This document shows positions 1 to 6,459 of a stretch of 7,973 nt of DNA, piece by piece. Source of the DNA: Actinomycetales bacterium Ga0077552 (GTDB lineage Bacteria; Actinomycetota; Actinomycetes; Actinomycetales; Microbacteriaceae); assembly GCA_001464255.1 (NCBI GenBank), contig LNFD01000298.1:1-7973 (forward strand), in the 5' to 3' direction. Both the position numbers and the translations under genes were made by a program. The first letter of the stretch is position 1. Every line of letters starts with the position of its first letter. Under the pieces are notes generated by a model. That model had not been told where the DNA came from. It worked only from the letters and a program-made list of their open reading frames with translations, and made no database searches.

Positions 1-818
1 CCGCGGCGGCGCGTGGTCTCGAAGCCGTCGCCGACCTCGACGCCCTTGATGGCCTGGATGCCCATGAGCGCCGCCGCGAGCTTGGCGTCGAGGCGGCGGT
101 CCCAGTGCACGTACGAGCCGAGTCCCGGCGGCACGCCGTAGGCGAGCACCTCGACGACCCCGCCGAGCGTGTCGCCCTCCTTGTGGGCGGCGTCGACCTC
201 GGCCACCATCGCCTCACTCGTCTCGGGGTGCAGGCACCGCAACGGGTCGGCGTCGAGCCGGTCGACGTCGTCGGGCAGCGGCAGCGGGGCGTCGTCGGGC
301 ACCCGCACGGGCCCGATCGCGAGCGTGTGGGCGACGAGCCGGATGCCGAGCTCGCCGAGGAAGGACCGCGCGACGGCGCCGAGCGCGACGCGGGCCGCGG
401 TCTCGCGCGCGCTCGCGCGCTCGAGCACGGGGCGCGACTCGTCGAAGCCGTACTTCTGCATGCCGACGAGGTCGGCGTGGCCCGGGCGCGGGCGCGTCAG
501 CGGCGCGCCGCGCGCACCCGTCAGCTCGCCCGGGTCGACGGGGTCGGCGCTCATGATGGTGGTCCACTTCGGCCACTCGGTGTTGCCGATGCGCAGGGCG
601 ATGGGGCTGCCCATGCTCACGCCGTGGCGCACGCCGCCCGAGATGGTCAGCTCGTCCTGCTCGAACTTCATGCGCGCACCGCGCCCGTAGCCGAGCTTGC
701 GACGCTGCATGTCGGCCTGGATGGCCTCGCGCAGCACGGGCACGCCCGCGGGCATCCCCTCGAGCACGGCGATCAATTCGGGGCCGTGGGATTCCCCGGC
801 GGTCAACCAGCGCAGCAT
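1..818 (-). CDS. aroC: Chorismate synthase, C-terminal part cut off by the window edge
   Basis: Chorismate synthase makes chorismate from 5-enolpyruvylshikimate-3-phosphate, the last step of the shikimate pathway, in the cytoplasm with reduced FMN as cofactor. The 272 visible codons show the family signatures: GESHGPEL at residues 8-15 with His11, RPRPGHADL at 109-117 with the second conserved His (His114), and ERASARETAARV at 133-144. The KGVEVGDGF stretch (258-266) lies just before the left edge; the RSDP-type signature and the end of the protein fall outside the window. The ATG start fits the usual beginning of the family (MLRWLTAGESHG) and follows a GGAGG motif at good spacing. It lies 47 nt after aroE in the same direction, so the two are probably co-transcribed. 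The identification is secure; only the 3' end is missing. Confidence 0.96.
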   Translation of the reverse strand, partial: MLRWLTAGESHGPELIAVLEGMPAGVPVLREAIQADMQRRKLGYGRGARMKFEQDELTISGGVRHGVSMGSPIALRIGNTEWPKWTTIMSADPVDPGELTGARGAPLTRPRPGHADLVGMQKYGFDESRPVLERASARETAARVALGAVARSFLGELGIRLVAHTLAIGPVRVPDDAPLPLPDDVDRLDADPLRCLHPETSEAMVAEVDAAHKEGDTLGGVVEVLAYGVPPGLGSYVHWDRRLDAKLAAALMGIQAIKGVEVGDGFETTRRR

Positions 819-819
819 G

Positions 820-832
820 CCTCCATCCTCCC
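820..832 (-). promoter_or_regulatory. Ribosome binding site of aroC
   Basis: Read on the minus strand, this stretch is GGGAGGATGGAGG. The upstream GGAGG (831-827) is 8 nt from the ATG of aroC, the ideal distance, while the second GGAGG (824-820) is too close to the start. An out-of-frame ATG sits between them (826-824). The strong site supports the chosen start at 818 and lets aroC be translated independently of aroE. Confidence 0.75.
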
Positions 833-865
833 ACGGGCGCGAGCCGCGGGATGCCGTGAGCCGAC

Positions 866-1702
866 TCAGACGGCGTCGAGCGCCGTGCGCATCGCGGCCT
901 CGACCCCGACCTCGTCGCCGAGCGGGGAATCGGTCTGACCGGAGACGAAGAACCGCACCTGGCGCACCGCCTGGTGCAGCAGCATGTCGCGCCCCGAGGC
1001 CACGCGACCGCCGACCGCGAGCCACTGGGCCGCGAGCGGCCCGGGCCAGGGGTGGTAGGTCACGTCGAGGGCGACCGCCGTGGTGCGAGCGTCGAAGGGG
1101 AGCTCGGAACGGAGGGCGACACCGTTGGGGAGCGTCCACGCGACGACGTCGGCGCCCTCGACGACGTGCTCGAGGTCGCCCAACCGCACGACGTCGAGCT
1201 CGAGACCGAGGTCGTCGGCCAGCTGCGCGAGCGATGCCGTGCGCGCGGGCTCGCGCACCGCGATCGTCGCGCTGCGCAGGCCGAGGCTGTCGAGCGCGAC
1301 GAGCACCGACCGCGCGGTCGCACCGGCTCCGGCGATCACGGCGTGATGGGCCGTGTCGAGGCCCGCATCCTGCAGCGATCGCTCGATGCCCGCGACGTCG
1401 GTGTTGCGCGCGACGCGCCGGCCGTCGTCGGCGAGCAGGAGGGTGTTCGCGGCGCCCGTGAGCGACACCGCGTCATCCCGCTCGTCGGCGATCCGGCAGA
1501 GCTCCTCCTTGAGCGGCATCGTCGCCGAGAGCCCCCGCCACGAGCGGTCGAGGCCCTCGAGGAAGGCCTGCAATTCGTGTTCACGCACCTCGTAGCGGTC
1601 GTAGTGCCAGTCGAGCCCGAGGTGCCGGTACGCGGCGGCGTGCAGCACGGGTGACAGCGAGTGGGCGACCGGATGCCCGAGAACGCCGAGTCGCCTACTC
1701 AC
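866..1702 (-). CDS. aroE: Shikimate dehydrogenase
   Basis: Reduces 3-dehydroshikimate to shikimate, normally with NADPH, in the cytoplasm (shikimate pathway). It has 278 residues, normal for the family. Substrate-domain motifs: GHPVAHSLSP at 9-18 (Ser15 and Ser17 bind shikimate), ATMPLKEE at 60-67 with catalytic Lys65, GAANTL at 83-88 with Asn86, NTDVAG at 100-105 with catalytic Asp102, and Gln244 in MLLHQA. The glycine-rich nucleotide loop is GAGATARS (125-132). Starting at the GTG puts these residues on almost the same numbers as in the E. coli enzyme, which supports this start although the frame stays open far upstream inside mltG. The first 8 bases overlap the end of mltG, and AGGAGAA lies 11 nt before the GTG. 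The cofactor loop (149-154, VREPAR) departs from the usual NRT form. A quinate or shikimate dehydrogenase-like paralogue is possible, but the aroC neighbour argues for the biosynthetic enzyme. Confidence 0.93.
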   Translation of the reverse strand: MSRRLGVLGHPVAHSLSPVLHAAAYRHLGLDWHYDRYEVREHELQAFLEGLDRSWRGLSATMPLKEELCRIADERDDAVSLTGAANTLLLADDGRRVARNTDVAGIERSLQDAGLDTAHHAVIAGAGATARSVLVALDSLGLRSATIAVREPARTASLAQLADDLGLELDVVRLGDLEHVVEGADVVAWTLPNGVALRSELPFDARTTAVALDVTYHPWPGPLAAQWLAVGGRVASGRDMLLHQAVRQVRFFVSGQTDSPLGDEVGVEAAMRTALDAV

Positions 1703-2933
1703 AGTACGCAGCGTTCTCCTCGCTGGCCCGGCACCACTGCCGCAGCACCTCGACCGCGGCTTCGTGCTGATCGACGGTCTCGGAGAACACCGTCTCGCCG
1801 GTCTGGAGGTTGATCGGGACGAAGAAGAACCACGGACCGGGCGTCGGCGAGATCGCCGCGTCGATCGCGACCTCGCCGGGCAGACCGATCGGCCCGATCG
1901 GCAGTCCGTCGTTCGCATAGGTGTTGTAGGGGTTCGAGGCGTCTGCGCGCTCGGCATCGGTCGTCCAGACCGTCGAGAAGTTCCCGGTGCCGTAGGCGAC
2001 CGTCGCGTCGGATTCGAGGCGCCAACCGCCCTCGAGCCGGTTGTAGAACACTTGCGCGATCTTCCCGAAGTCGTCGGTATTGGGCCCCGCCTCGCGTTGC
2101 ACGAGGCCGGCCATCGTGAGGATGCGGTGGCGGTCCTCCGGTGCGACGCCGCGGGCGTCCAGGCGCGCGAACATCTCATCGACAAGCACCTGGATGACCT
2201 GCGGCGCGGTGAGCCCGGGCTCGAACTCGTACGTCGCCGGGAAGAGGTAGCCCTCGAGGCTCGGCGCCTCGGCGGGGATGCCGAACACGGTCGGGTCGAC
2301 CGCCGCCGCCTCGAACTCCTCGAACGGGATCTCGGTACCGAGCGCGAGCAGCCCGAGCGCGTCGATGATCGTCGTGCCCTCGGGGATCGTGACGCTCGCC
2401 GTCACCCGGTTCGCCGGGTCGCGCAGCACGTCGAGCGCGGCCCGCGCCGACATCTGCTCCTGCAGAAGGTAGGTGCCCGGGAAGAGCACGATCGACTCGT
2501 CGGCGAGCAGCAGCTCGTAGAAGGCCGTGAAGCTCATGGTGACGCCCGCCTGCTGCAGGGTGCGCGCGACGTCCTCGCCGATGTCGCCGGGGCGCACCAC
2601 GATCGTCACCTCGGTGCCGTTGCCGTCGCCCTCGTAGTCGTTCGGCAGCTCCCAGCCGAGCAGCTCGCGCACCTGCGACTCGTAGTTCGCCCAGACGTAG
2701 GCCGCGGCGCCGCCGGCGAGGCCGAGCAGCAGGGCGAGCACCCCGAGCAGCACCCACGGCCACCGGCGTCGCGGCGCACGCGACGGCGACCGGCCCGCAT
2801 CCCGCCCTCGACGGCCGTCGGCCGCGCGCGCGTCGCGCCGGCTCTGCGGCGCGGTCGTCGTCGCCGTCTCGCCACCAGCCGCGGCATCGGGCTGGCTACG
2901 GAAGATGTCGTCCCAGGGATCGGAGTCGGTCAC
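1695..2933 (-). CDS. mltG: Endolytic murein transglycosylase (YceG-like)
   Basis: MltG cuts nascent glycan strands in the membrane-proximal peptidoglycan and is thought to set glycan length or release strands from the membrane. The 412-residue protein has a cytoplasmic tail (1-58) with an acidic DPWDDIF start followed by an Arg-rich low-complexity stretch, one membrane helix (about 59-81), a LysM-like region (about 107-150), and the catalytic YceG domain to the end. Family marks are FPGTY (151-155), LEGYLFPATYEF (227-238), the catalytic motif LVQREAG with presumed catalytic Glu281, LESDATVAYG (306-315), and NPYNTY followed by GLPIGPIGLPG (334-353). The GTG start forms a GTGA overlap with the ruvX stop, and AAGGA lies about 11 nt upstream. 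The E. coli protein is about 340 residues; the excess here is mainly the N-terminal tail. Two cysteines (401, 411) sit in the extracytoplasmic C-terminus. Family call is firm. Confidence 0.93.
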   Translation of the reverse strand: MTDSDPWDDIFRSQPDAAAGGETATTTAPQSRRDARAADGRRGRDAGRSPSRAPRRRWPWVLLGVLALLLGLAGGAAAYVWANYESQVRELLGWELPNDYEGDGNGTEVTIVVRPGDIGEDVARTLQQAGVTMSFTAFYELLLADESIVLFPGTYLLQEQMSARAALDVLRDPANRVTASVTIPEGTTIIDALGLLALGTEIPFEEFEAAAVDPTVFGIPAEAPSLEGYLFPATYEFEPGLTAPQVIQVLVDEMFARLDARGVAPEDRHRILTMAGLVQREAGPNTDDFGKIAQVFYNRLEGGWRLESDATVAYGTGNFSTVWTTDAERADASNPYNTYANDGLPIGPIGLPGEVAIDAAISPTPGPWFFFVPINLQTGETVFSETVDQHEAAVEVLRQWCRASEENAAYCE

Positions 2934-3400
2934 GCGGTCGGTCGTCCTTCGTGCGGCTCGACGAGCGCGCCGGGCGGGTTCCCGGTCGAGCGCTCGAGGT
3001 CGAGGGCGTGCTGGAGCAGGATAACAGCGGCGACCTGGTCGACCACGGAGCGCGAGTTCTTCGCCGTGCGCCCGGCCTCGCGCAGCCCGCGCGCCGCGCT
3101 CACGGTCGTGAGCCGCTCGTCGACGAGCCGCACCGGCACGGCGAGCACCGCCGCGAGCTGCTCGGCGATGTCGCGCGAGTCGGCCGTCGAGGCCGTCTCG
3201 GCACCGCTCAGCGAGAGCGGGAGGCCCACGATCACCTCGATCGCCTCGAGCTCGTCGACGATGCTCCGGATGCCCGCAACGGGTTCCTCGCGCCGCGCGA
3301 GCGTCGCCACCGGCGTCGCGAGCATGCCGTGCGGATCGCACCGCGCGACGCCGACCCGGGCGCGGCCCACGTCGATGCCGAGCCGCACGCCGGACCGCAT
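2930..3400 (-). CDS. ruvX: YqgF/RuvX family nuclease (putative Holliday junction resolvase)
   Basis: RuvX/YqgF proteins have an RNase H-like fold and are annotated as putative Holliday junction resolvases; in E. coli YqgF has also been linked to 16S rRNA 5'-end processing, so the true substrate here is open. The 156-residue protein has normal length and all hallmarks: GIDVGRARVGVA (8-19) with metal-binding Asp10, VGLPLSLSG (58-66), LVDERLTT (92-99) with Glu95, and VDQVAAVILLQHALD (120-134) with Asp121, giving the full acidic triad. The ATG lies only 2 nt after the alaS stop (TGATCATG on the coding strand) with at best a GGAG 14 nt upstream, so ribosomes leaving alaS probably reinitiate here. 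Its stop overlaps the mltG start by 4 nt. The alaS-ruvX-mltG-aroE order is familiar from other actinobacteria. Confidence 0.93.
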   Translation of the reverse strand: MRSGVRLGIDVGRARVGVARCDPHGMLATPVATLARREEPVAGIRSIVDELEAIEVIVGLPLSLSGAETASTADSRDIAEQLAAVLAVPVRLVDERLTTVSAARGLREAGRTAKNSRSVVDQVAAVILLQHALDLERSTGNPPGALVEPHEGRPTA

Positions 3401-3402
3401 GA

Positions 3403-6060
3403 TCAGTGCCGTAGCTCCGCGAGCACTGCCTCGATCGCCGCGGGGATCGCCGAGGGGTCGGCGCCCCCGCCCTGGGCGAGGTCGTCCTTGCCGCCGCCAC
3501 CGCCGCCGAGCACGCCCGAGGCCGTGCGCGCGAGCGCCCCGGCCTTCGCACCCGCCTCGCGTGCGGCCGGCGTCGTCGCGACGATGACGGTGGCCTTACC
3601 TGCGACCTCGGCGGCGAGCACGACGACCGTCGGGCCGTCGTTCAGGCGTCCGCGCACGCTCGTGGCGAGCATCCGCACGTCATCGGCAGACCCGAGCGCG
3701 CCGAGGTTCTCGGCCACGACGGTGTAGCCGCCCAGCGTCGTCGCCGCGGCGACGAGCGCGGGCACGCGCTCGGTGAGGCGCGCCGACTCGAACTGCGCGA
3801 TGGACTTCTCGGCCGCCTTGAGCTGCGCGCTCAGGTCGGCGATGCGCTCGGCGAGCTGGTCGCGCGGCGTCTTGAGGCTGCTCGTGAGCTGCTGCACGAG
3901 CGCACGCTCGGCCGCGAACTCGCGGAATGCCTCGAGGCCCACGAGCGCCTCGACGCGACGGTTGGTCGAGCCGACGGACGACTCGCTCACGAGGCTGATC
4001 ATGCCGATCTCGGCCGAGGCGCCGACGTGCGTGCCCGCGCAGAGCTCGCGCGACCACGGGCCGCCGATGTCGACGACGCGCACGGTCTCGCCGTACTTCT
4101 CGCCGAAGAGGGCCATCGCGCCGAGCGACTTGGCCTCGTCGAGCGCCATGACGCGCGTCTGCACGGGCAGGTTGTCGCGCACGGCGATGTTGCTGATCTC
4201 CTCGATCTCGCTGCGGGTCGCCGGGCTGAGCGCCTGGTTCCAGCTGAAGTCGAGCCGCATGTAGCCGGCCTTGTTGTACGAGCCGGACTGGTGGGCGTCG
4301 CCTCCGAGGGTCTGCCGCAGCGCGGCGTGGATGACGTGCGTGGCCGAGTGCGCCTGGGTCGCCGAACGGCGGTAGACCGGGTCGACCTGCGTGCGCGCGG
4401 CGTCGCCCACGTGCACCTCGCCCGAGCGCACTTGCACGGTGTGGCTGATGAGCCCCTTGACGGGCTTCTGCACGTCGAGCACCTCGAGGTCGAAGCCGCT
4501 GCCGACGATCGCGCCCTCGTCGCTGTCTTGACCACCCGACTCGGCGTAGAGCGTGGTCTCGGCGAGGATGACCTCGGCGATGTCGCCCGCCTGCGCGACG
4601 GGCACGCTCTGGCCGCCGACGAGGATGCCGAGGATGGTCGTCTCGGTCTCGAGCTCCTCGTAGCCGAGGAAGGCGGTCTCGCCCGCAGCGCGGAACTCGC
4701 CGTAGACGCTGAGGTCGGCGAGGGCGCCCTTCTTCGACTTCGCGTCGAGCTTCGCGCGCGTGCGCTGCTCGGCCATGAGGCGGTCGAACTCGGCGCGGTC
4801 GACGGTGAGGCCGTTCTCCTCCGCCATCTCGAGCGTGAGGTCGAGCGGGAAGCCGAAGGTGTCGTGCAGCTGGAAGACCGTGTCGCCCGGCAGCGTCGAG
4901 GCGCCGGCGGCGGTCGTCTCGGCCACCGCGAGGTCGAGGATGCTGGTGCCGGCCGCGAGCGTGCGAAGGAACGCCTCCTCCTCACCGAGCGCGAGCCGCG
5001 AGACACGGTCGTAGTGCTCGGTGATCTCGGGGTACGCCGAGCTCATGGCGTCGCGCGACGCGGCGAAGAGCACATCGAAGCTCGGGGCGTCGACGCCGAG
5101 CAGGCGCATCGCACGGATGCTCCGCCGCAGCAGGCGGCGCAGGATGTAGCCCCGCCCCTCGTTGCCGGGGGCGACGCCGTCGGTCATGAGCATGAGGCTC
5201 GAGCGCACGTGATCGGCGATGACGCGCATCCGCACGTCGTCGTCGTGGTCGGCGCCGTAGCGGCGGCCCGACATCGCGGCCGCGGCGTCGAGCACCGGAC
5301 GCACCTGGTCGATCTCGTACATGTTCTCGACGCCCTGCGTGAGGAACGCGACGCGCTCCATGCCCATGCCCGTGTCGATGTTCTTGTTGGGCAGCTCGCC
5401 GAGGATCTCGAAGTCGTTCTTGCCCGTGCCCTCGCCGCGCAGATACTGCATGAAGACGAGGTTCCAGATCTCGACATAGCGGTCGTCATCGGTCGCGGGG
5501 CCGCCGTCGATGCCGTAGGCGGGGCCGCGGTCGAAGAAGATCTCCGAGCACGGGCCGGCGGGGCCGGGCTGGCCCGTCGACCAGTAGTTGGTGTCCATGT
5601 CGAGCCGCTGGATGCGGTCGTCGGGCAGGCCCGCGATCTTCTTCCAGAGCGCGATCGCCTCGTCGTCGTCCTTGTAGACCGTGACCCAGAGGTCCTTCTC
5701 CTGGAATCCCATGCCGCCGTCGGCCTGCGACGTGGTCAGCAGCTCCCAGGCGTAGCCGATCGCGCCCTCTTTGAAGTAGTCGCCGAACGAGAAGTTGCCG
5801 TTCATCTGGAAGAACGTGCCGTGGCGCGGCGTCTTGCCGACCTCTTCGATGTCGTTCGTGCGGATGCACTTCTGCACGCTCGTCGCGCGCGGGTACGGCG
5901 CGGGCACGACGCCTGTGAGGTACGGCACGAAGGGCACCATGCCGGCCACGGTGAAGAGCAGCGTCGGATCGTCGCTGACGAGGGAGGCGGAGGGCACGAC
6001 CGTGTGACCGCGGGTTCCGAAGAACTCGAGCCACCGGCGCTGGATGTCGGCGGTCTGCAT
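3403..6060 (-). CDS. alaS: Alanine--tRNA ligase (alanyl-tRNA synthetase)
   Basis: Charges tRNA-Ala with alanine and clears mischarged Ser/Gly-tRNA-Ala; cytoplasmic and essential. The 885-residue protein is full length and intact. Domains in order: class II catalytic core (1 to about 240) with motif 2 around RHGTFFQMNGNFSFGDYF (79-96) and NIDTGMGMERV (227-237); tRNA-recognition region with GRGYILRRLLRRS (302-314); editing domain with zinc ligands HSATH (571-575) and CAGTH (674-678), plus RRVEALVG (701-708); a coiled-coil linker (about 712-765); and the C-Ala domain ending in the usual glycine-rich LGGGGGGKDDLAQGGG (851-866). The ATG start gives the family-typical N-terminus MQTADIQRRWLEFF. The only Shine-Dalgarno-like bases, AGGA (6078-6075), are 14 nt away, which is long, so initiation may be modest or depend on upstream translation. 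It is followed after 2 nt by ruvX. Confidence 0.98.
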   Translation of the reverse strand: MQTADIQRRWLEFFGTRGHTVVPSASLVSDDPTLLFTVAGMVPFVPYLTGVVPAPYPRATSVQKCIRTNDIEEVGKTPRHGTFFQMNGNFSFGDYFKEGAIGYAWELLTTSQADGGMGFQEKDLWVTVYKDDDEAIALWKKIAGLPDDRIQRLDMDTNYWSTGQPGPAGPCSEIFFDRGPAYGIDGGPATDDDRYVEIWNLVFMQYLRGEGTGKNDFEILGELPNKNIDTGMGMERVAFLTQGVENMYEIDQVRPVLDAAAAMSGRRYGADHDDDVRMRVIADHVRSSLMLMTDGVAPGNEGRGYILRRLLRRSIRAMRLLGVDAPSFDVLFAASRDAMSSAYPEITEHYDRVSRLALGEEEAFLRTLAAGTSILDLAVAETTAAGASTLPGDTVFQLHDTFGFPLDLTLEMAEENGLTVDRAEFDRLMAEQRTRAKLDAKSKKGALADLSVYGEFRAAGETAFLGYEELETETTILGILVGGQSVPVAQAGDIAEVILAETTLYAESGGQDSDEGAIVGSGFDLEVLDVQKPVKGLISHTVQVRSGEVHVGDAARTQVDPVYRRSATQAHSATHVIHAALRQTLGGDAHQSGSYNKAGYMRLDFSWNQALSPATRSEIEEISNIAVRDNLPVQTRVMALDEAKSLGAMALFGEKYGETVRVVDIGGPWSRELCAGTHVGASAEIGMISLVSESSVGSTNRRVEALVGLEAFREFAAERALVQQLTSSLKTPRDQLAERIADLSAQLKAAEKSIAQFESARLTERVPALVAAATTLGGYTVVAENLGALGSADDVRMLATSVRGRLNDGPTVVVLAAEVAGKATVIVATTPAAREAGAKAGALARTASGVLGGGGGGKDDLAQGGGADPSAIPAAIEAVLAELRH

Positions 6061-6095
6061 GAGGGGCTGTGGCGTCCTGGATCGAGGGTGAGGGA

Positions 6096-6116
6096 GACGG
6101 GGCGCGGCGCCCCGTC
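6096..6116 (-). other. Hairpin between the small membrane protein gene and alaS
   Basis: The minus-strand RNA can form a perfect 9-bp stem, GACGGGGCG paired with CGCCCCGUC, around a 3-nt loop, starting 2 nt after the stop codon of the upstream gene and ending 35 nt before the alaS start. No U-run follows (the next bases are UCCCUCACCC), so it is not a classical intrinsic terminator, although actinobacterial terminators often lack U-runs. It could be a leaky terminator, a 3'-end stabiliser or a processing site. If it were fully efficient, alaS would need a promoter within the remaining few bases, which I do not see. Confidence 0.5.
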
Positions 6117-6118
6117 GA

Positions 6119-6346
6119 CTACTTGAGGCGGTTCGTGAGGTCGGCGATCGTGTCTTCGGCCTCGGCGACGGCGGCGCGCAGCTCGGCCTCGCGCTGCTTG
6201 TAGCCGTCGACGACGGCAGAACCGAACTCGCGGGCCTTCGAGTCGACGTCGTCGAAGAACTGCTTGCCCTGCGGGGTCTTCGAGACCTGGTGGGCGGCGA
6301 CGAAGCCGAGCGCGATGCCGACGATGAGCCAAGCGGCGTTCTTCAT
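6119..6346 (-). CDS. Small YtxH-like membrane-anchored protein of unknown function
   Basis: A 75-residue protein of unknown role. Residues 4-19 (AAWLIVGIALGFVAAH) form one hydrophobic segment that could be a membrane anchor or uncleaved signal anchor. A polar linker follows (VSKTPQGKQFFDDVDSK, 21-37), then a charged alanine/glutamate-rich helix (about 38-75) likely to form a coiled coil. This layout resembles YtxH-type small proteins; charges flank the helix on both sides, so orientation is unclear. The gene is supported by an ATG with GAGGGAG (6358-6352) 5 nt upstream, an amphipathic charge pattern unlike a shadow frame, and a fit between the rpsD terminator and alaS. It is probably the first gene of the alaS transcription unit. 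I recall similar hypothetical proteins beside alaS in Microbacteriaceae, but no function is known to me. Confidence 0.8.
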   Translation of the reverse strand: MKNAAWLIVGIALGFVAAHQVSKTPQGKQFFDDVDSKAREFGSAVVDGYKQREAELRAAVAEAEDTIADLTNRLK

Positions 6347-6385
6347 GGGTGCTCCCTCGTGAGAAGTCGGGTGTGGTGGGCCTTC

Positions 6386-6391
6386 AGCCTA
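6386..6391 (-). promoter_or_regulatory. Possible -10 element for the small protein-alaS unit
   Basis: Minus-strand TAGGCT, a common actinobacterial -10 form and identical to the -10 proposed for rpsD, lies between the rpsD terminator and the small gene. It would place the RNA start near 6379 and give a leader of roughly 32 nt. No -35 match is visible at 16-18 nt upstream, where the terminator stem lies. A promoter is expected somewhere in 6347-6402 if the terminator works, so this is the best candidate but a weak one. Confidence 0.3.
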
Positions 6392-6402
6392 GCGGCCGAA
6401 CG

Positions 6403-6439
6403 CGAACGGGGGCCCGGCGCGATGCCGGGCCCCCGTTCG
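6403..6439 (-). terminator. Transcription terminator of rpsD (strong hairpin, no U-tract)
   Basis: A perfect 16-bp inverted repeat (CGAACGGGGGCCCGGC and its complement) surrounds a 5-nt loop, beginning 20 nt after the rpsD stop codon. The stem is almost all G-C. No run of U follows on the minus strand (the next bases are CGUUCGGCCG), as is common for terminators in high-GC actinobacteria. Position right behind rpsD and before a new gene with its own ribosome binding site makes termination the most likely role. Because the repeat is symmetric it could also act on the plus strand, but no plus-strand gene is near. Confidence 0.8.
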
Positions 6440-6459
6440 ACGGAGCGTGGTGCTGAGTG

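Noticed and set aside
819..865. Weak stem (CACGG with CCGTG) between aroE and aroC as a terminator or regulator
   Set aside because: Only 5 bp with a loop of about 17 nt; expected by chance in GC-rich sequence, and aroC has a strong ribosome binding site.
105..938. 277-codon plus-strand frame opposite aroC and the end of aroE
   Set aside because: His/Arg/Ala-rich, no domain, and it covers an aroC reading frame with all family signatures.
866..2185. Longer 439-residue reading of aroE starting inside mltG
   Set aside because: The first 161 residues are Arg/Ser/Thr-rich shadow sequence in another frame of mltG; the GTG at 1702 gives the normal AroE length and numbering.
3462..3508. Glycine-rich run near the end of alaS as a possible repeat or frameshift site
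   Set aside because: A glycine-rich segment at this place is normal for the C-Ala domain of alanyl-tRNA synthetases.
1695..3551. 618-residue reading of mltG starting inside alaS
   Set aside because: The added part is an Arg/Ala shadow of ruvX and alaS; the GTG at 2933 gives the sensible tail, membrane helix and a classic GTGA overlap.
1764..3587. 607-codon open frame on the plus strand opposite mltG and ruvX
   Set aside because: It spans two well-supported genes and their junction, is compositionally biased and shows no domain; antisense artefact of high GC.
4027..6126. 699-codon open frame on the plus strand opposite alaS
   Set aside because: Its product is an Arg/Val/Glu/Ala/His-rich mirror of the alaS codon pattern, with no recognisable domain. 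Long antisense frames are expected opposite high-GC genes, and alaS is certain.
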